The translations under genes were made by a program, and so were the position numbers. The notes under the pieces were generated by a model, which was not told the origin of the DNA, ran no database searches, and worked only from the letters and a program-made list of their open reading frames with translations. A DNA stretch of 64,000 nucleotides from Phallus indusiatus (Eukaryota > Basidiomycota > Agaricomycetes > Phallales > Phallaceae): positions 310,001-374,000 of the forward strand of contig JAQFWX010000009.1 of assembly GCA_027605045.1 (NCBI GenBank), read 5' to 3'. Positions 12,547-21,714 of this stretch are shown here, one piece after another. Positions within the stretch are counted from its first letter, which is position 1. The number at the start of each line of letters is the position of its first letter.

Positions 12547-12944
12547 TGTCAGGGTACACCGCCGCCGTCGCTCATTTTCTTATTTATTATCATCGGTATA
12601 TATCTATTTCTATCTCATTCGTATTTCCCGTACATCATATTCCTCTTCCATTTATTTGTTCTGTCCCTGTTCCCATTTCTCTACTCGCACGCGTCGCGCG
12701 CTCGTGCCCGGTGTGATGCCCGTGACATCACGTCGCTTAGGTTCGGTTCGGGCGCCTAGCACTTAGCTGTGTCAGGGCCGTACGCCGCGCTATCGTTTTT
12801 CATGTATATAGTCGCTGTCCCTAGAGTGAGGGTCCCTAAGCTTGTTCTCTTAGGATCCCCTCCCTCTAGGTGAGTAGTTAGTTTCCCTTCCAATATATTG
12901 TCTTAGGATCCCCTCCCTCTAGTACGAGCTGAGTAGCCCTAACA
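12547..12944 (+). mobile_element. solo LTR, family B
   Basis: 398 bp, opposite orientation to the copy 230 bp upstream. Target duplication GCCGC on both sides. Confidence 0.9.
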
Positions 12945-14029
12945 GCCGCTGCCTGATGATGATGAAAATCCAGTACAAAGCATCCCTGCCAGTCAGCCAG
13001 TCCAGCGCTCAACAATACTGAACTGGTTATCAGGCCTTTATGATGATCTCAAACTTCGTCTGATGAAAGAATTCAAAACCAATCCTTCCCGCCAACCAAC
13101 TTGCTATGAACGGCATACATTCATTGAACACGCGACTCCATACTTCGGTGCTGAGAGGAATGCACGCTGTAAGGATCCGATGTGAATAGCTAAATGTGCC
13201 GGCTATAAATGATCGGACTACAATGAGATTTTTGTTTCGAGGTCGGTAAGTCTACCGTGGAGCGTGTCCTGGTGCTGAATTCAACGTGAGAGAGGGAGTG
13301 GGTGTGTGTGGGGAATGGAGGGGGATGTATGCGTCGATATCAAACCAACAAAAACACCAACAACAACTGCAATGATAAAAGATCGTATGCAACTGTGCAA
13401 GTGAGAGGGTGAACAGAAAGTCGGCAATGAACTTGGAATGCGACTAAAGAGAGGACCTGCAATCAATGATGACTGAATTCCTGTGCGAGTTAGTGAAAGC
13501 GATAAACTGAAATAAAATCGCTAGTTTATACTCCGAGACCTCACTCAGAGTTAATCCAAAGATATAGATATGAGCGTAGAAATAGACTAGAGGCGAAACT
13601 TGACTTGAGCTGAACTTGACTTGAACTTGACTGAGACTTAAACTGTGAGACAACTCGTCCGGTAGAATTGCTGCTGTTACAAGTATTTACATGCAGTATA
13701 TATACCTTTCAGAGTACATAGCATTAGTGAGACGATCACTCATCGTTCACCGGGATAGCAAACAAAAAAAGAAACAAAAGAACAAAAGAAATATGGCAGA
13801 TAGGGGGAATCGCGAGAGAAAGATGGGAGATACAATTACAACAAAAAAGAACAACATACATTGATAGGAGAAAATGATGAAAACCGAAACAAAGAACAAA
13901 AGAAAAACAAAGAAGAGATCAAAATAGGAAAAACAAAACCGGCTGGAAACACAGCCCTAGCCTGACTCAACACCTGGCACTTCCCGCGCTGCCTCTATCC
14001 TGTACCATACCTATACCATCTCATTCTTC

Positions 14030-14611
14030 TTACTGATCTGGCTCTGGCTGCTGAGATCGGCTTCTTCGTGGCAGTGGAAGAATGATGTGAGGGGTAGGTA
14101 GAGATGGTCGCCTCAGATCTTCGAATAGATCGCTTTCCACTTCTTGATATGAGGGAGGAGGGCGAGTAAGATCGTCTGAAAAGTCTGGGGGAGGTGGCAT
14201 GACGGATAGGGGGGCATCGACAAATAGAAACTGTACGTATCCATAAAACCAATTGCGAAAAACTAATCTCCATATAAGTACTCCATCCCTTTGAGCTCTC
14301 AGGAACCCGACAAGCTCATACGATTCGTGCATGACATTGATGTCTGTTCGTTCGTATAGAGTTAGTGCTCGCGGGTATTCTAGTTCTAAATCATCGTAAG
14401 GAAGGGTTATTTCCAAAGATGGGGGAGGTGTAGCGGGGAGTACTGTATTAGCGTCGATATTGATTTCGGAGGTGAAGGTGTTGTAGACACGGATTATGGT
14501 AAGGAAGTCAGGATTAGGGCCGATTCTGAGGGAAGAACGGAACGAAAAAGGGAAAAATGGGAGTTGTAAATAGGGAACAGAATTTTGGGAAGTTTCGCTA
14601 TTGTTCGACAT
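14030..14611 (-). CDS. hypothetical protein 1 of the 2.4-kb insertion
   Basis: Likely start MSNNSETSQNS at 14611 (a longer frame to 14701 is open). About 193 residues. Contains FSFRSSLRIGPNPDFLTIIRVYNTF, a central IHV-type beta-rich region ending GYVQFLFVDAPLSV, and a C-terminal proline-rich tail with a PPPSYQEVE motif of the PPxY type, which WW domains bind. No homologue recognised. It resembles protein 2 next to it: both have a hydrophobic segment ending in a -FLFVDAP / TFLVLDVP strand. Confidence 0.45.
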   Translation of the reverse strand: MSNNSETSQNSVPYLQLPFFPFSFRSSLRIGPNPDFLTIIRVYNTFTSEINIDANTVLPATPPPSLEITLPYDDLELEYPRALTLYERTDINVMHESYELVGFLRAQRDGVLIWRLVFRNWFYGYVQFLFVDAPLSVMPPPPDFSDDLTRPPPSYQEVESDLFEDLRRPSLPTPHIILPLPRRSRSQQPEPDQ

Positions 14612-14716
14612 AGTGGGAGGGGATAAGATGAGAGAAGCGCTAAAGAATTGTTCAAAGTAGGAGAAGAAAAATAAGTGGATCTGATTGTTTTTGCCTCGCA
14701 CGCTATCTTTATTGTT

Positions 14717-15372
14717 CTAGGTTCGTCCAAAAATGTTGGAACAAGCTCGTCGGATCTTTCGGAAGGATCGTTTGGTGGGAGAAGAGGAACTGGGAAGGTT
14801 AGGGGAGGACTGCGTTGGAGAAGTGTCGAATGATAAAGGGGAGAATCGTGATGGTGGGGTGTCTTCTGGGATAGGATTCGTGGGTCTGGAAGGGCTAAGT
14901 TTTTGTGTACTCATGCCCTTCATGATTACCCATCGACTTGGCACGTCCAGTACTAAAAACGTGAACTTGAATCCTTCTTGAGTTGCTAACCATATTCGAT
15001 ACAAGTCTCGTTTTGCTGATTCTGGTGTCAAATATATGTTAACAACTGTAAACCAGTTTAATTGCTCCTCGATATAAACTTTCTCTCCAAACATGATCCC
15101 GGGGTGAACCAGATCCGAACTTCTGCACTGACGGATAACGATAGGTGAAGGTTCCTTCGGTAAGTACGTGTCCCGATCGAGGTCGAGGCTTGCATATTTG
15201 GAACTATAGATATACAAAGTCGTAAAAGATCCAAATCGTATGTCCTGGGACTGGAAGGCGAATAGCGAAAAGGAGACATAGATTCATTATCAGAAAGAAT
15301 TGGTGATTCGGTGGAGGAATTTGGAATTGGTAAAGAGACTGAGGATGAGTAATGGAACGAAAACGTAGTCAT
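14717..15372 (-). pseudogene. hypothetical protein 2 of the 2.4-kb insertion (one frame change)
   Basis: Start MTTFSFHYSSSVSL at 15372. Near 15290 the frame must change by one base to continue into FSLFAFQSQDIRFGSFTTLY and on through VYIEEQLNWFTVVNIYLTP and FTFLVLDVPSRWVI to a serine/proline-rich tail and RACSNIFGRT. The core aligns by eye with protein 1 (FSFRSSLRIGPNPDFLTII versus FSLFAFQSQDIRFGSFTTL). The pair looks like a tandem duplication. Function unknown. Confidence 0.4.
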
Positions 15373-15560
15373 TTTATTGTTTTGAATTTTTGAGGCTGTG
15401 ATGTTGGCGATATGGGATTTCTGGATAATTAGAACTCCGCTTTGAACAAAAAAAGAACCTTCCCCAATTAGGAAGATTTTGGTGCGTGACAACACCCCCA
15501 GCCGCAACAGTTTTATCAACCAAAGTTTTGGATCTGAATCCCCCATCTACTCGTAAAAAC

Positions 15561-15834
15561 AAGGATCCCATGTCCTGCATGTCTGGATGAGGGCCGGAAG
15601 GGAAAAAACAATGCGGCTATCTGTGTGCAAGCACATGGATGGCCTAACACACCTCGGTGAATAACGGATTTAAATTCCAGCCTCTACTTGGTTGGATATC
15701 GGTACCGTTGCATTCACCCTGATTGCAAGCGAATCTTTCAGAGCTGGAGTCCCAAATTTCTCAAGGTGTTGCCACCCGCACTTTCCATGCAGTTCACGCA
15801 TCATCTGACCTACCGTGGTGGCTTAACCGATGAG
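15561..15834 (+). pseudogene. TE2 gene, zinc-finger (DUF6729-like) segment
   Basis: Frame reads IPCPACLDEGRKGKN, then HGWPNTPR, one in-frame TGA, ITDLNSSLYLVGYRYRCIHP, DCKRIFQSWSPKFLKVLPP and FTHHLTYRGGLTDE. The CxxC pairs and the GYRYRC..FQSWSP..LP pattern are what I remember as the DUF6729 region of large Agaricomycete transposase-like proteins. It is cut at 15835 by the 5' LTR of gypsy I. Confidence 0.55.
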
Positions 15835-16186
15835 TGTCACGGTACGCTAGCGCCTTTTCCGATTATTCGATTTCTTCGATTTCTTTCGGTTTCATTTCGT
15901 GTTACGATTTCCTTCATTTCCCGTACTTTGCCGTTTCCATTAGTTCCATCGTTTTCTCGATTTTTCGATCTCTTCGATTTTCCTCGATTTCTGTCTGTAT
16001 CTCCTCGGATCCCATGGGGATCAGTCGAGCGCTTCGTATCCTGTACTTATATGCGTTTTCCCTAGAGGGGGATACCTAAGCTTGTTCTCTTAGGTTTTCC
16101 CTCCTCTAGGTGAGTAGTTAGTCGCTGCCCCTCAATAGATCTTAGGTTTTCCCTCCTCTAGGTGTGTGCCCTGAGTCGCCCTAACA
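15835..16186 (+). repeat. gypsy I 5' LTR (family E)
   Basis: Starts TGTCACGGTACGCTAG and ends GTCGCCCTAACA. TTATAT at about 16047-16052 is the likely TATA element, about 31 bp before AAGCTTGTTCT (16078-16088), the presumed RNA start. The stretch CCTAAG..CTTAGG around it forms a 6-bp stem. Confidence 0.85.
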
Positions 16187-16188
16187 GT

Positions 16189-16199
16189 AGAACAAGCTT
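16189..16199 (+). other. gypsy I primer-binding site, complementary to its own LTR
   Basis: AGAACAAGCTT begins 2 nt after the LTR and is the exact reverse complement of AAGCTTGTTCT at 16078-16088. In Tf1/sushi elements the first 11 nt of the RNA pair with such a site and, after cleavage, prime reverse transcription. Inference by analogy; no tRNA match was recognised. Confidence 0.65.
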
Positions 16200-16330
16200 C
16201 TACCTTCGGACCGGTCGTTTCTATTGTCATTTTCTTTCGGAAACTCTTCGTCAGCATTGTCTCAGACGTTCCCGACACTTTTCGCCCATAAAACGACCCC
16301 TCCGTCCTTCGTTCTTCGATTTCTTTCGTC

Positions 16331-18317
16331 ATGGATCTAGAAGAGAGTGACCCTACTACTGAAAGTCGCCTCTCTGCGATTGAACAAAGAATAGAAGAGC
16401 TCGTAACTCATCTCGACCGACTCTTCACCCCTCAGGCTCCTGCTGCCGATCCCTCTAACCCGACAAACCCCAATCCCAGAGCCTCGGCTCCAAATCCCCA
16501 AAACGAGGCGAGATCGTCTCGAAACACTCGCCCTGCTGTACCTCTCGCCTATGATGGGGATCGCAAAAACGGCCGTACCTTCTGGAACTCTGTCGATCTT
16601 TACATGAGCGTATGCAGCGGCGATTTCCCGAATCTCAGTACCAAAATCATTTGGGTACTTTCTTACATGAATAGTGGGCGTGCTGGTGCCTTCGCCGAAC
16701 TTATTCAGGCCCAGTACAATCGAGGGTTAGTTCCTTATGAGACCTGGGAAGATTTCCGACAAAAGTTTCGTTCTGAATTCTTCCCGGTAACCGAAGCCGA
16801 GGACGCATTGAATCTCCTTCTTTCGGGACGTTATGCTCAAGGAGGTCAAAACGTAGACGATTACACCGACGCATTTCGCATAATCGTAGATCGCGCTGGA
16901 TTTACGATTCATGATGGCCTTGCGCTGACGACGTATTATCGACAAGGTTTAGACCGAGAGATCTCCAGTAAAGTGGGAACGATGCAGAATCGACCCGATT
17001 ACAGCGACTACGAAGGATGGGTTCAGGCTGCTAGACTTTTCGATCAAGCTCGCCGTACCAACGATGCTTTCAACGCCACCCAACGTCGAGTCATTGCCGG
17101 TAATTCGACTTCAACCCCTCTTACGTCGATTCCGATCTCTCGAACTCGACCCAGCCCATTCCCGATCTACCAACGTACGACGGGACCCCCTATTTACTCC
17201 CCACCTCCCTTTCCTCCACCTCGTGCACCGATCCCTGCCACCATGTCTCACCCAATACGACCACCGATTTCTACCCCTGCTAATGTTGCACCTCCAACCC
17301 GAAATGATGCCATGGAGGTTGATGCTGCTCGCCGCCGCATACAGACTGAGACCGCCCGGTGTTTCCGTCGATAGTGATGCCGAAGTTCGGTTCGGGAACC
17401 ATTTTGAACCCGAACCGAACCCGAACCGACCCCTGGTTCGGCTTATGTAAGCCGAACCGAACCGAACCCGAACTAGTGGTTCAGGTTCAGGTTCGACCAT
17501 GAGGAAATTAGGGTGAACCGGTTCGAACTGTGACGAACCGTCACACAATGTCACATAGTGTCACTGGTGTCACCAATCACCTAAGTGCTAACTCAATGTG
17601 AATTTTGTCATGATTTTTTTTTATTTTGGCTCTGGAGAGCTCAAAAATTGCCCAAAATGAAAATAAAAAAATATGCCAAGAATATTTTTTGAATATCTAC
17701 GAGATAAGTTGGGCGCTTAAATAAGCGCCCGTACTACAAATCATCTAAATCTTCGAAATTTCGAAAATTTAAACTGAACTGAACCAAATTGGACCTAGGC
17801 TACACTAAAATAGTTTATTTATAAGTCTAACACAGAGAATACATCTAAATTATAGGGATAATATAGGTTTGGTTCAGGTTCTGGACCTGAACTGAACCTG
17901 AACTGAATTCGAACCAAGGAAAATAACTTCAAATTTTCAGAATGGGAAAAATCAGGTTCTGAACTGGTTCGAACCCCGAACCGAACCTGAACTGGGGTTC
18001 AGCTTACGTAATCCGAACTGAACCGAACCGAACATTTGGTTCGGGTTCAGGTTCGCCAAAAAAGGGGGGTGAACCGAACCGAACCGAACTTCGGCATCAC
18101 TAGTTTCCGATGTGGACAGTTAGGTCATCTTGTTAAGGACTGCCCACGCGCATTCGATGTTCGATTTATGCAGACCGATGAAATCGACGAGATTCTCGAG
18201 CAACGATTTGCTCAACAAGATGTGCTGGAAACACAGAATCGTGTCGAGATCGCTACGGAAGAAAACGAGATCGCGGTCACTGCAACTAGAGAGGATTTTC
18301 AGAACGGCAGCGAGTAA
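16331..18317 (+). pseudogene. gypsy I gag, split inside the zinc knuckle by a MITE
   Basis: ATG at 16331; Retrotrans_gag core with FWNSVDLYMSVCSGDF, WEDFRQKFRSEFFP and DYEGWVQAARLFDQARR; then a proline-rich region. The zinc knuckle CFRCGQLGHLVKDCP is interrupted after its CFR codons by the 731-bp MITE at 17372-18102 and resumes at 18103. The gag frame ends in TAA near 18317, while the frame into protease (RVRDAPSLPTSNRFDV) lies one base away at about 18302-18311, so a frameshift, programmed or mutational, separates gag and pol. Confidence 0.8.
17372..18102. mobile_element. hAT-type MITE, family 1 (copy a)
   Basis: 731 bp with inverted ends TAGTGATGCCGAAGTTCGG. Right flank GTTTCCGA; left flank GTTTCCG-TCG-A, i.e. 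an 8-bp duplication with three extra bases. Rich in TTCGG/CCGAA steps near both ends and with a GGGCGCTTAAATAAGCGCCC palindrome in the core. Same length and near-identical sequence as the inverted copy at 38156-38886. Confidence 0.85.
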
Positions 18318-19788
18318 GGGATGCACCCTCACTGCCAACGTCAAATAGATTCGATGTATTGTACATAGAAGACAGGTGCAATGAAATTTCTGATTCGAAT
18401 TCTATTGACTCTGATGCATCCATTCCTCTCTCGAACCCTCTGATCCCTGGTCCTCGCCGCCTTTCGATTGGAAGACGCAAGCGAATTCCACGCGAATACC
18501 GTCTCAATGCCACTGCCGGCACTCAGAAGCTCGAGATCGATGTAGAACTTCAGAGCACCGATACGGGCGATCTCATTCACTCGAAGGCGATGCTCGACAC
18601 TGGTGCTAGTGGGATGTTCCTCGATCAGGACTTTGTCGAGAAGAATCGGCTCCCGAAGATTCGATTACCGAAACCGATTCCCGTTTTCAATGTTGATGGT
18701 ACTCCCAATCAGGCGGGAAATATCACGCATGTAGTGGACCTGGTGATGCGATATCAAACCCATTCCGAACGTGTCATGTTTGCCGTCACCGCCCTCGGCA
18801 AATATCCAGTGTTGCTGGGACTACCCTGGTTCAAGGCTCACAACCCGGTAATCGACTACTCGACTGGTGAGGTCGAGTTAACCCGGTGTAATCCCGAATG
18901 TCGATCTTGTAGACCGCCTTCTACTGAAAAGAAAGGCCCGAAACGTTTCCTGCGTTCAGTTCGAGCGATTCCTCCCGTTACCCTGGACGAAACCGAATCC
19001 ACTGAGCCAGATATGCCAGATCTCGTGAACGTGGAAGACGAGTTTCACCCAGAAGAAGGTGATCGATTATTCGCGGTTTCCCTTAATTCAGAACCCCTGG
19101 ATGAATGCCGTATCAGAGCAACCGAAACCATCTCACAGCGGTTGGCTCAAGCGCATGCGAATAATACGAGGGATGCACCCAAATCTGGATTTCGAGAGAT
19201 CGTTCCCGAAATGTTCCACGATTTCGAAGACGTCTTCGCGAAAGAATCTTTTGATTCCCTGCCTCCTCCAAAGAAATGGGATCATGCAATAGAGCTCTTA
19301 CCCGATTCGGATCCCAAGTTTTGCAAGGTGTACCTTCTGTCACCTAACGAACAGAAAGAACTCGATGCGTTTTTGGAAGAGAATCTTCATTCGGGTCGAA
19401 TCCGTCCTTCGAAGTCACCCATGGCTTCCCCGGTCTTCTTTATCAAGAAGAAGGATGGTTCCCTACGACTCATTCAGGACTATCGGGCTCTCAACGCGAT
19501 GACCATCAAAAATCGATACCCATTACCTTTAATCCCCGAACTCGTGAACAAATTAAGGGGCGCGAAGTACTTCACGAAACTCGATGTTAGATGGGGATAC
19601 AACAACGTTCGCATTAAAGAAGGCGATGAGTGGAAAGCAGCGTTTCGCACAAATCGAGGATTGTTCGAGCCCTTGGTCATGTTCTTTGGTTTAACTAATA
19701 GTCCGGCGACCTTCCAGACGATGATGAACGAGATCTTCGAAGACATGATCACTGAAGGGGTCGTGGCTGTTTATATCGACGATATCCT
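18302..19788 (+). pseudogene. gypsy I pol, protease and reverse-transcriptase N-terminal part
   Basis: Aspartic protease site LDTGASGMFLD near 18600 and LLGLPWFKAHNPVIDY; RT motifs FFIKKKDGSLRLIQDYRALN, YPLPLIPELVNKL, FTKLDVRWGYNN, FGLTNSPATFQ and the catalytic YIDD. The ORF is broken two codons after YIDD by the 5' LTR of gypsy II. The first catalytic Asp is within KLDVRWGYN, where most chromoviruses have DLR. Confidence 0.85.
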
Positions 19789-20107
19789 TGTAACGGATCC
19801 ACCGCATGCGGTGGATTGAGTATATGCCACTTAGGCATATGCAGAGGGCTTCGCCCTCTGCAGTAGTTACTATTACTTACTCTAATAACAGAGGCGCTTA
19901 ACGCCTCTGGCTCGCATGCGCGGCGAGCCATTATGTAATAACTATACATTAGTAGTAGCTACGCGCGTGCTGATTCAGCACGCGCAACTTGTTTTACTCC
20001 ACAAAGAAAATACAGCACTTTGGTCTGTTACTTGTGGCGTGAAACTACAGCATGATATAAACTGTGTACCGCAAGCGGTACACTATAAAAAGTAACGAAA
20101 CGTTACA
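19789..20107 (+). repeat. gypsy II 5' LTR (family C)
   Basis: 319 bp, TGTAACGG to CGTTACA. Consists mostly of consecutive hairpins: 19797-19816 (perfect 20-bp palindrome), 19841-19861 (GCAGAGGGC/GCCCTCTGC), GAGGCG/CGCCTC, GGCTCGC/GCGAGCC, GCGCGTGCTG/CAGCACGCGC, GTGTACCG/CGGTACAC and GTAACG/CGTTAC. TATAAAA lies close to the 3' end. No primer-binding site complementary to a familiar tRNA or to the LTR was found after it. Confidence 0.9.
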
Positions 20108-20192
20108 TCTTTTTTAACACCAAAGGCGTTAAAAACAACCCGCCGCTGTATTAAGCAAGCGAAATTAACCCTTCCTATTACAGGAGGATTCA

Positions 20193-21383
20193 ATGGCTCC
20201 TACTACCAGGAGTCAGAGTGCACCAGATCGTGGTACACCTGATTCCAATCAGCCTGACCCACCCGGGCCAGTGCAAACCGAAAATCCCGACCCGTCTAGG
20301 GAAGGAACCCTCGAAGGAGAGTCATCCACATGGGAGAGAGTGGATGCATCAACCCAAAATCCCACTCGTCCTGCGTCGCAGACGATGGAACATCAGCCCC
20401 AACTCGCTGATGAAGAAGATGAGGACGTAAAGTCCGTAGCATCTGGTCGCTCCAGACTTAGCGTCAGGAGCGACAGGTCCATCCGAAGGGACGAGACAAT
20501 GAACGCTGTTCACGCATCGTTACTCGATGGCGTGAGGAACGGGAATATGTCCCCGTCAGAACTGCAGAGACTAGCTCGATTAATCGAGAATGTCAACGCA
20601 GGAGTTGAAAACCCTGAGCCAGAGCCTGTTACTACAGGCACTGACAGGGACCAAATCAGGACAACAGACTTGTCTCCTGAAGCAGAGCCTGCACGAGCAC
20701 GCTCTGACAAAGGAAAAAGCAGAGCGGTAGATCCGCCTGCATCAGGTACTGGATCTACTCGTCCTAGACCAGCAGGGCCGACGAGTCGCCTTGCATATCA
20801 ATTCACAAACCCAGCCCCACAAGCTAGGTTTGTTACACCGACGGGACCGACATATGCCAGTCCGTCACCAGCGACAGCTGGTAATTCCCAATCCCCTGAG
20901 CCTGCACCAACAGGCACCAGACAACGTTCTCAGAACGTTACCCCAGGACCGAGTACGCGTCCTGATAGACCTCCTACTCAAGGAGCTACGGCATATACAG
21001 CTCCTAGAAACCCCGGCCCCGAAATAGAGGCTGGCAGAGAAACAGTGAGACGAATGCACCGTTTCACAAGACAACCGCCTCACGAGTCTGACGCGGTTGG
21101 TGACTATATCGATACCGAGATAGCCACGCGACTGGTGAACCAGTCGCGAAATGGAGCACCCCCACGAGAGGATGCTGAAGTGGTCGCCCAAGCTGCCCTC
21201 GAATACCAGAGGATAGCAAGGCTACTCTCCGACAGAGCAATCCGTACGCATGCACAGGCTGTGGAGACGGCCACTAATGCGCTCGAGGAAGCTGTAGCAG
21301 GCTCTCTCGAGACTGACACTCCCAACGAGCAGCAAATGCGGATCATCCAAAATAGGATCCGCATCGCGAGGACGCGCGTATGA
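20193..21383 (+). CDS. gypsy II ORF1, low-complexity gag-like leader protein
   Basis: 396 residues, rich in Pro, Ser, Arg, Glu; mostly disordered. Short helical parts: MNAVHASLLDGVRNGNMSPS and the C-terminal ALEYQRIARLLSDRAIRTHA, NEQQMRIIQNRIRIARTRV. No known domain. Its TGA overlaps the next ATG (ATGA). It may be the N-terminal part of a gag split in two, or a separate structural protein. Hairpins cover the coding region, for example GTCGCTCC/GGAGCGAC around 20445-20475. Confidence 0.6.
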   Translation: MAPTTRSQSAPDRGTPDSNQPDPPGPVQTENPDPSREGTLEGESSTWERVDASTQNPTRPASQTMEHQPQLADEEDEDVKSVASGRSRLSVRSDRSIRRDETMNAVHASLLDGVRNGNMSPSELQRLARLIENVNAGVENPEPEPVTTGTDRDQIRTTDLSPEAEPARARSDKGKSRAVDPPASGTGSTRPRPAGPTSRLAYQFTNPAPQARFVTPTGPTYASPSPATAGNSQSPEPAPTGTRQRSQNVTPGPSTRPDRPPTQGATAYTAPRNPGPEIEAGRETVRRMHRFTRQPPHESDAVGDYIDTEIATRLVNQSRNGAPPREDAEVVAQAALEYQRIARLLSDRAIRTHAQAVETATNALEEAVAGSLETDTPNEQQMRIIQNRIRIARTRV

Positions 21384-21712
21384 ACGCGGTCCGCCATGCT
21401 CGTGTGCTTGAAGGTGGCTATAATGCCATCACTGGCGATAGGATCCCATCGCCAGACCCAGCCACAAGCTCAAGTCGTCCAGACGACAGAGCATCACCCC
21501 CTGGCAGACAACTGCCAAGGCAAAGTGCCGAGCCCAATGGGCAGAGGCAAGCATCTGCTAACCCAGCAGAAGCACCACGTATCGATCCATATGATGGATA
21601 CGCTCGTCGACCACAGTATGGCGAGGATCTCCGCGCCACACCGTTCGATGAGGAACGTGTTGAAAGATTTGACCCTTTCAACGACGACGCCCAGTACTTG
21701 AGGGCGTCATAG
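21380..21712 (+). CDS. gypsy II ORF2, small protein of unknown function
   Basis: 110 residues starting at the ATG that overlaps the ORF1 stop. Polar, low complexity, ending with an acidic/aromatic segment (EERVERFDPFNDDAQYLRAS). Stop TAG at 21710-21712; the gag ATG follows 2 bp later. The tight spacing suggests coupled translation, otherwise rare in fungi. No homologue recognised. Confidence 0.5.
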   Translation: MNAVRHARVLEGGYNAITGDRIPSPDPATSSSRPDDRASPPGRQLPRQSAEPNGQRQASANPAEAPRIDPYDGYARRPQYGEDLRATPFDEERVERFDPFNDDAQYLRAS

Positions 21713-21714
21713 CC

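Larger units (their letters stand above)
11472..13170 (+). pseudogene. TE2 gene, N-terminal AT-hook segment, interrupted by two solo LTRs
   Basis: ATG at 11472 opens MSSTRESAQRS, followed by a basic AT-hook KRSRGRPKGTKNKPG that fits a DNA-binding N-terminus. An intron ends near 11725; then an acidic stretch (DDEKSSTGEQDIDAVEELIL). Two family-B solo LTRs (11921-12316, 12547-12944) interrupt it with exact 5-bp duplications. Between and after them the frame continues (AANPYNSDLTAAENDP; ILNWLSGLYDDLKLRLMKEF; FIEHATPYFGAERNA). The segment ends at the 2.4-kb insertion starting at 13179. Inactive as it stands. Confidence 0.6.
13179..15560. mobile_element. unclassified 2.4-kb insertion in TE2 carrying two related unknown genes
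   Basis: Flanked by an 8-bp direct repeat AAGGATCC (13171-13178 and 15561-15568). No inverted or long terminal repeats were seen. The first 830 bp (13179-14010) have no convincing ORF and contain A-rich runs. The rest holds two ORFs on - that resemble one another. The class is unknown; an 8-bp duplication would suit a hAT-like mechanism, but the ends do not pair. Confidence 0.45.

Noticed and set aside
12097..12759. Repeated 60-130 residue ORFs with hydrophobic, Ser/Phe-rich sequence across the window
   Set aside because: They coincide with the LTR families (mainly B and E), recur with each copy and shift frame between copies; they are chance frames in LTRs, not membrane proteins.
14030..15372. 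The 2.4-kb insertion as an LTR retrotransposon
   Set aside because: No repeated ends, no gag or pol motif, and an 8-bp rather than 5-bp flanking repeat.
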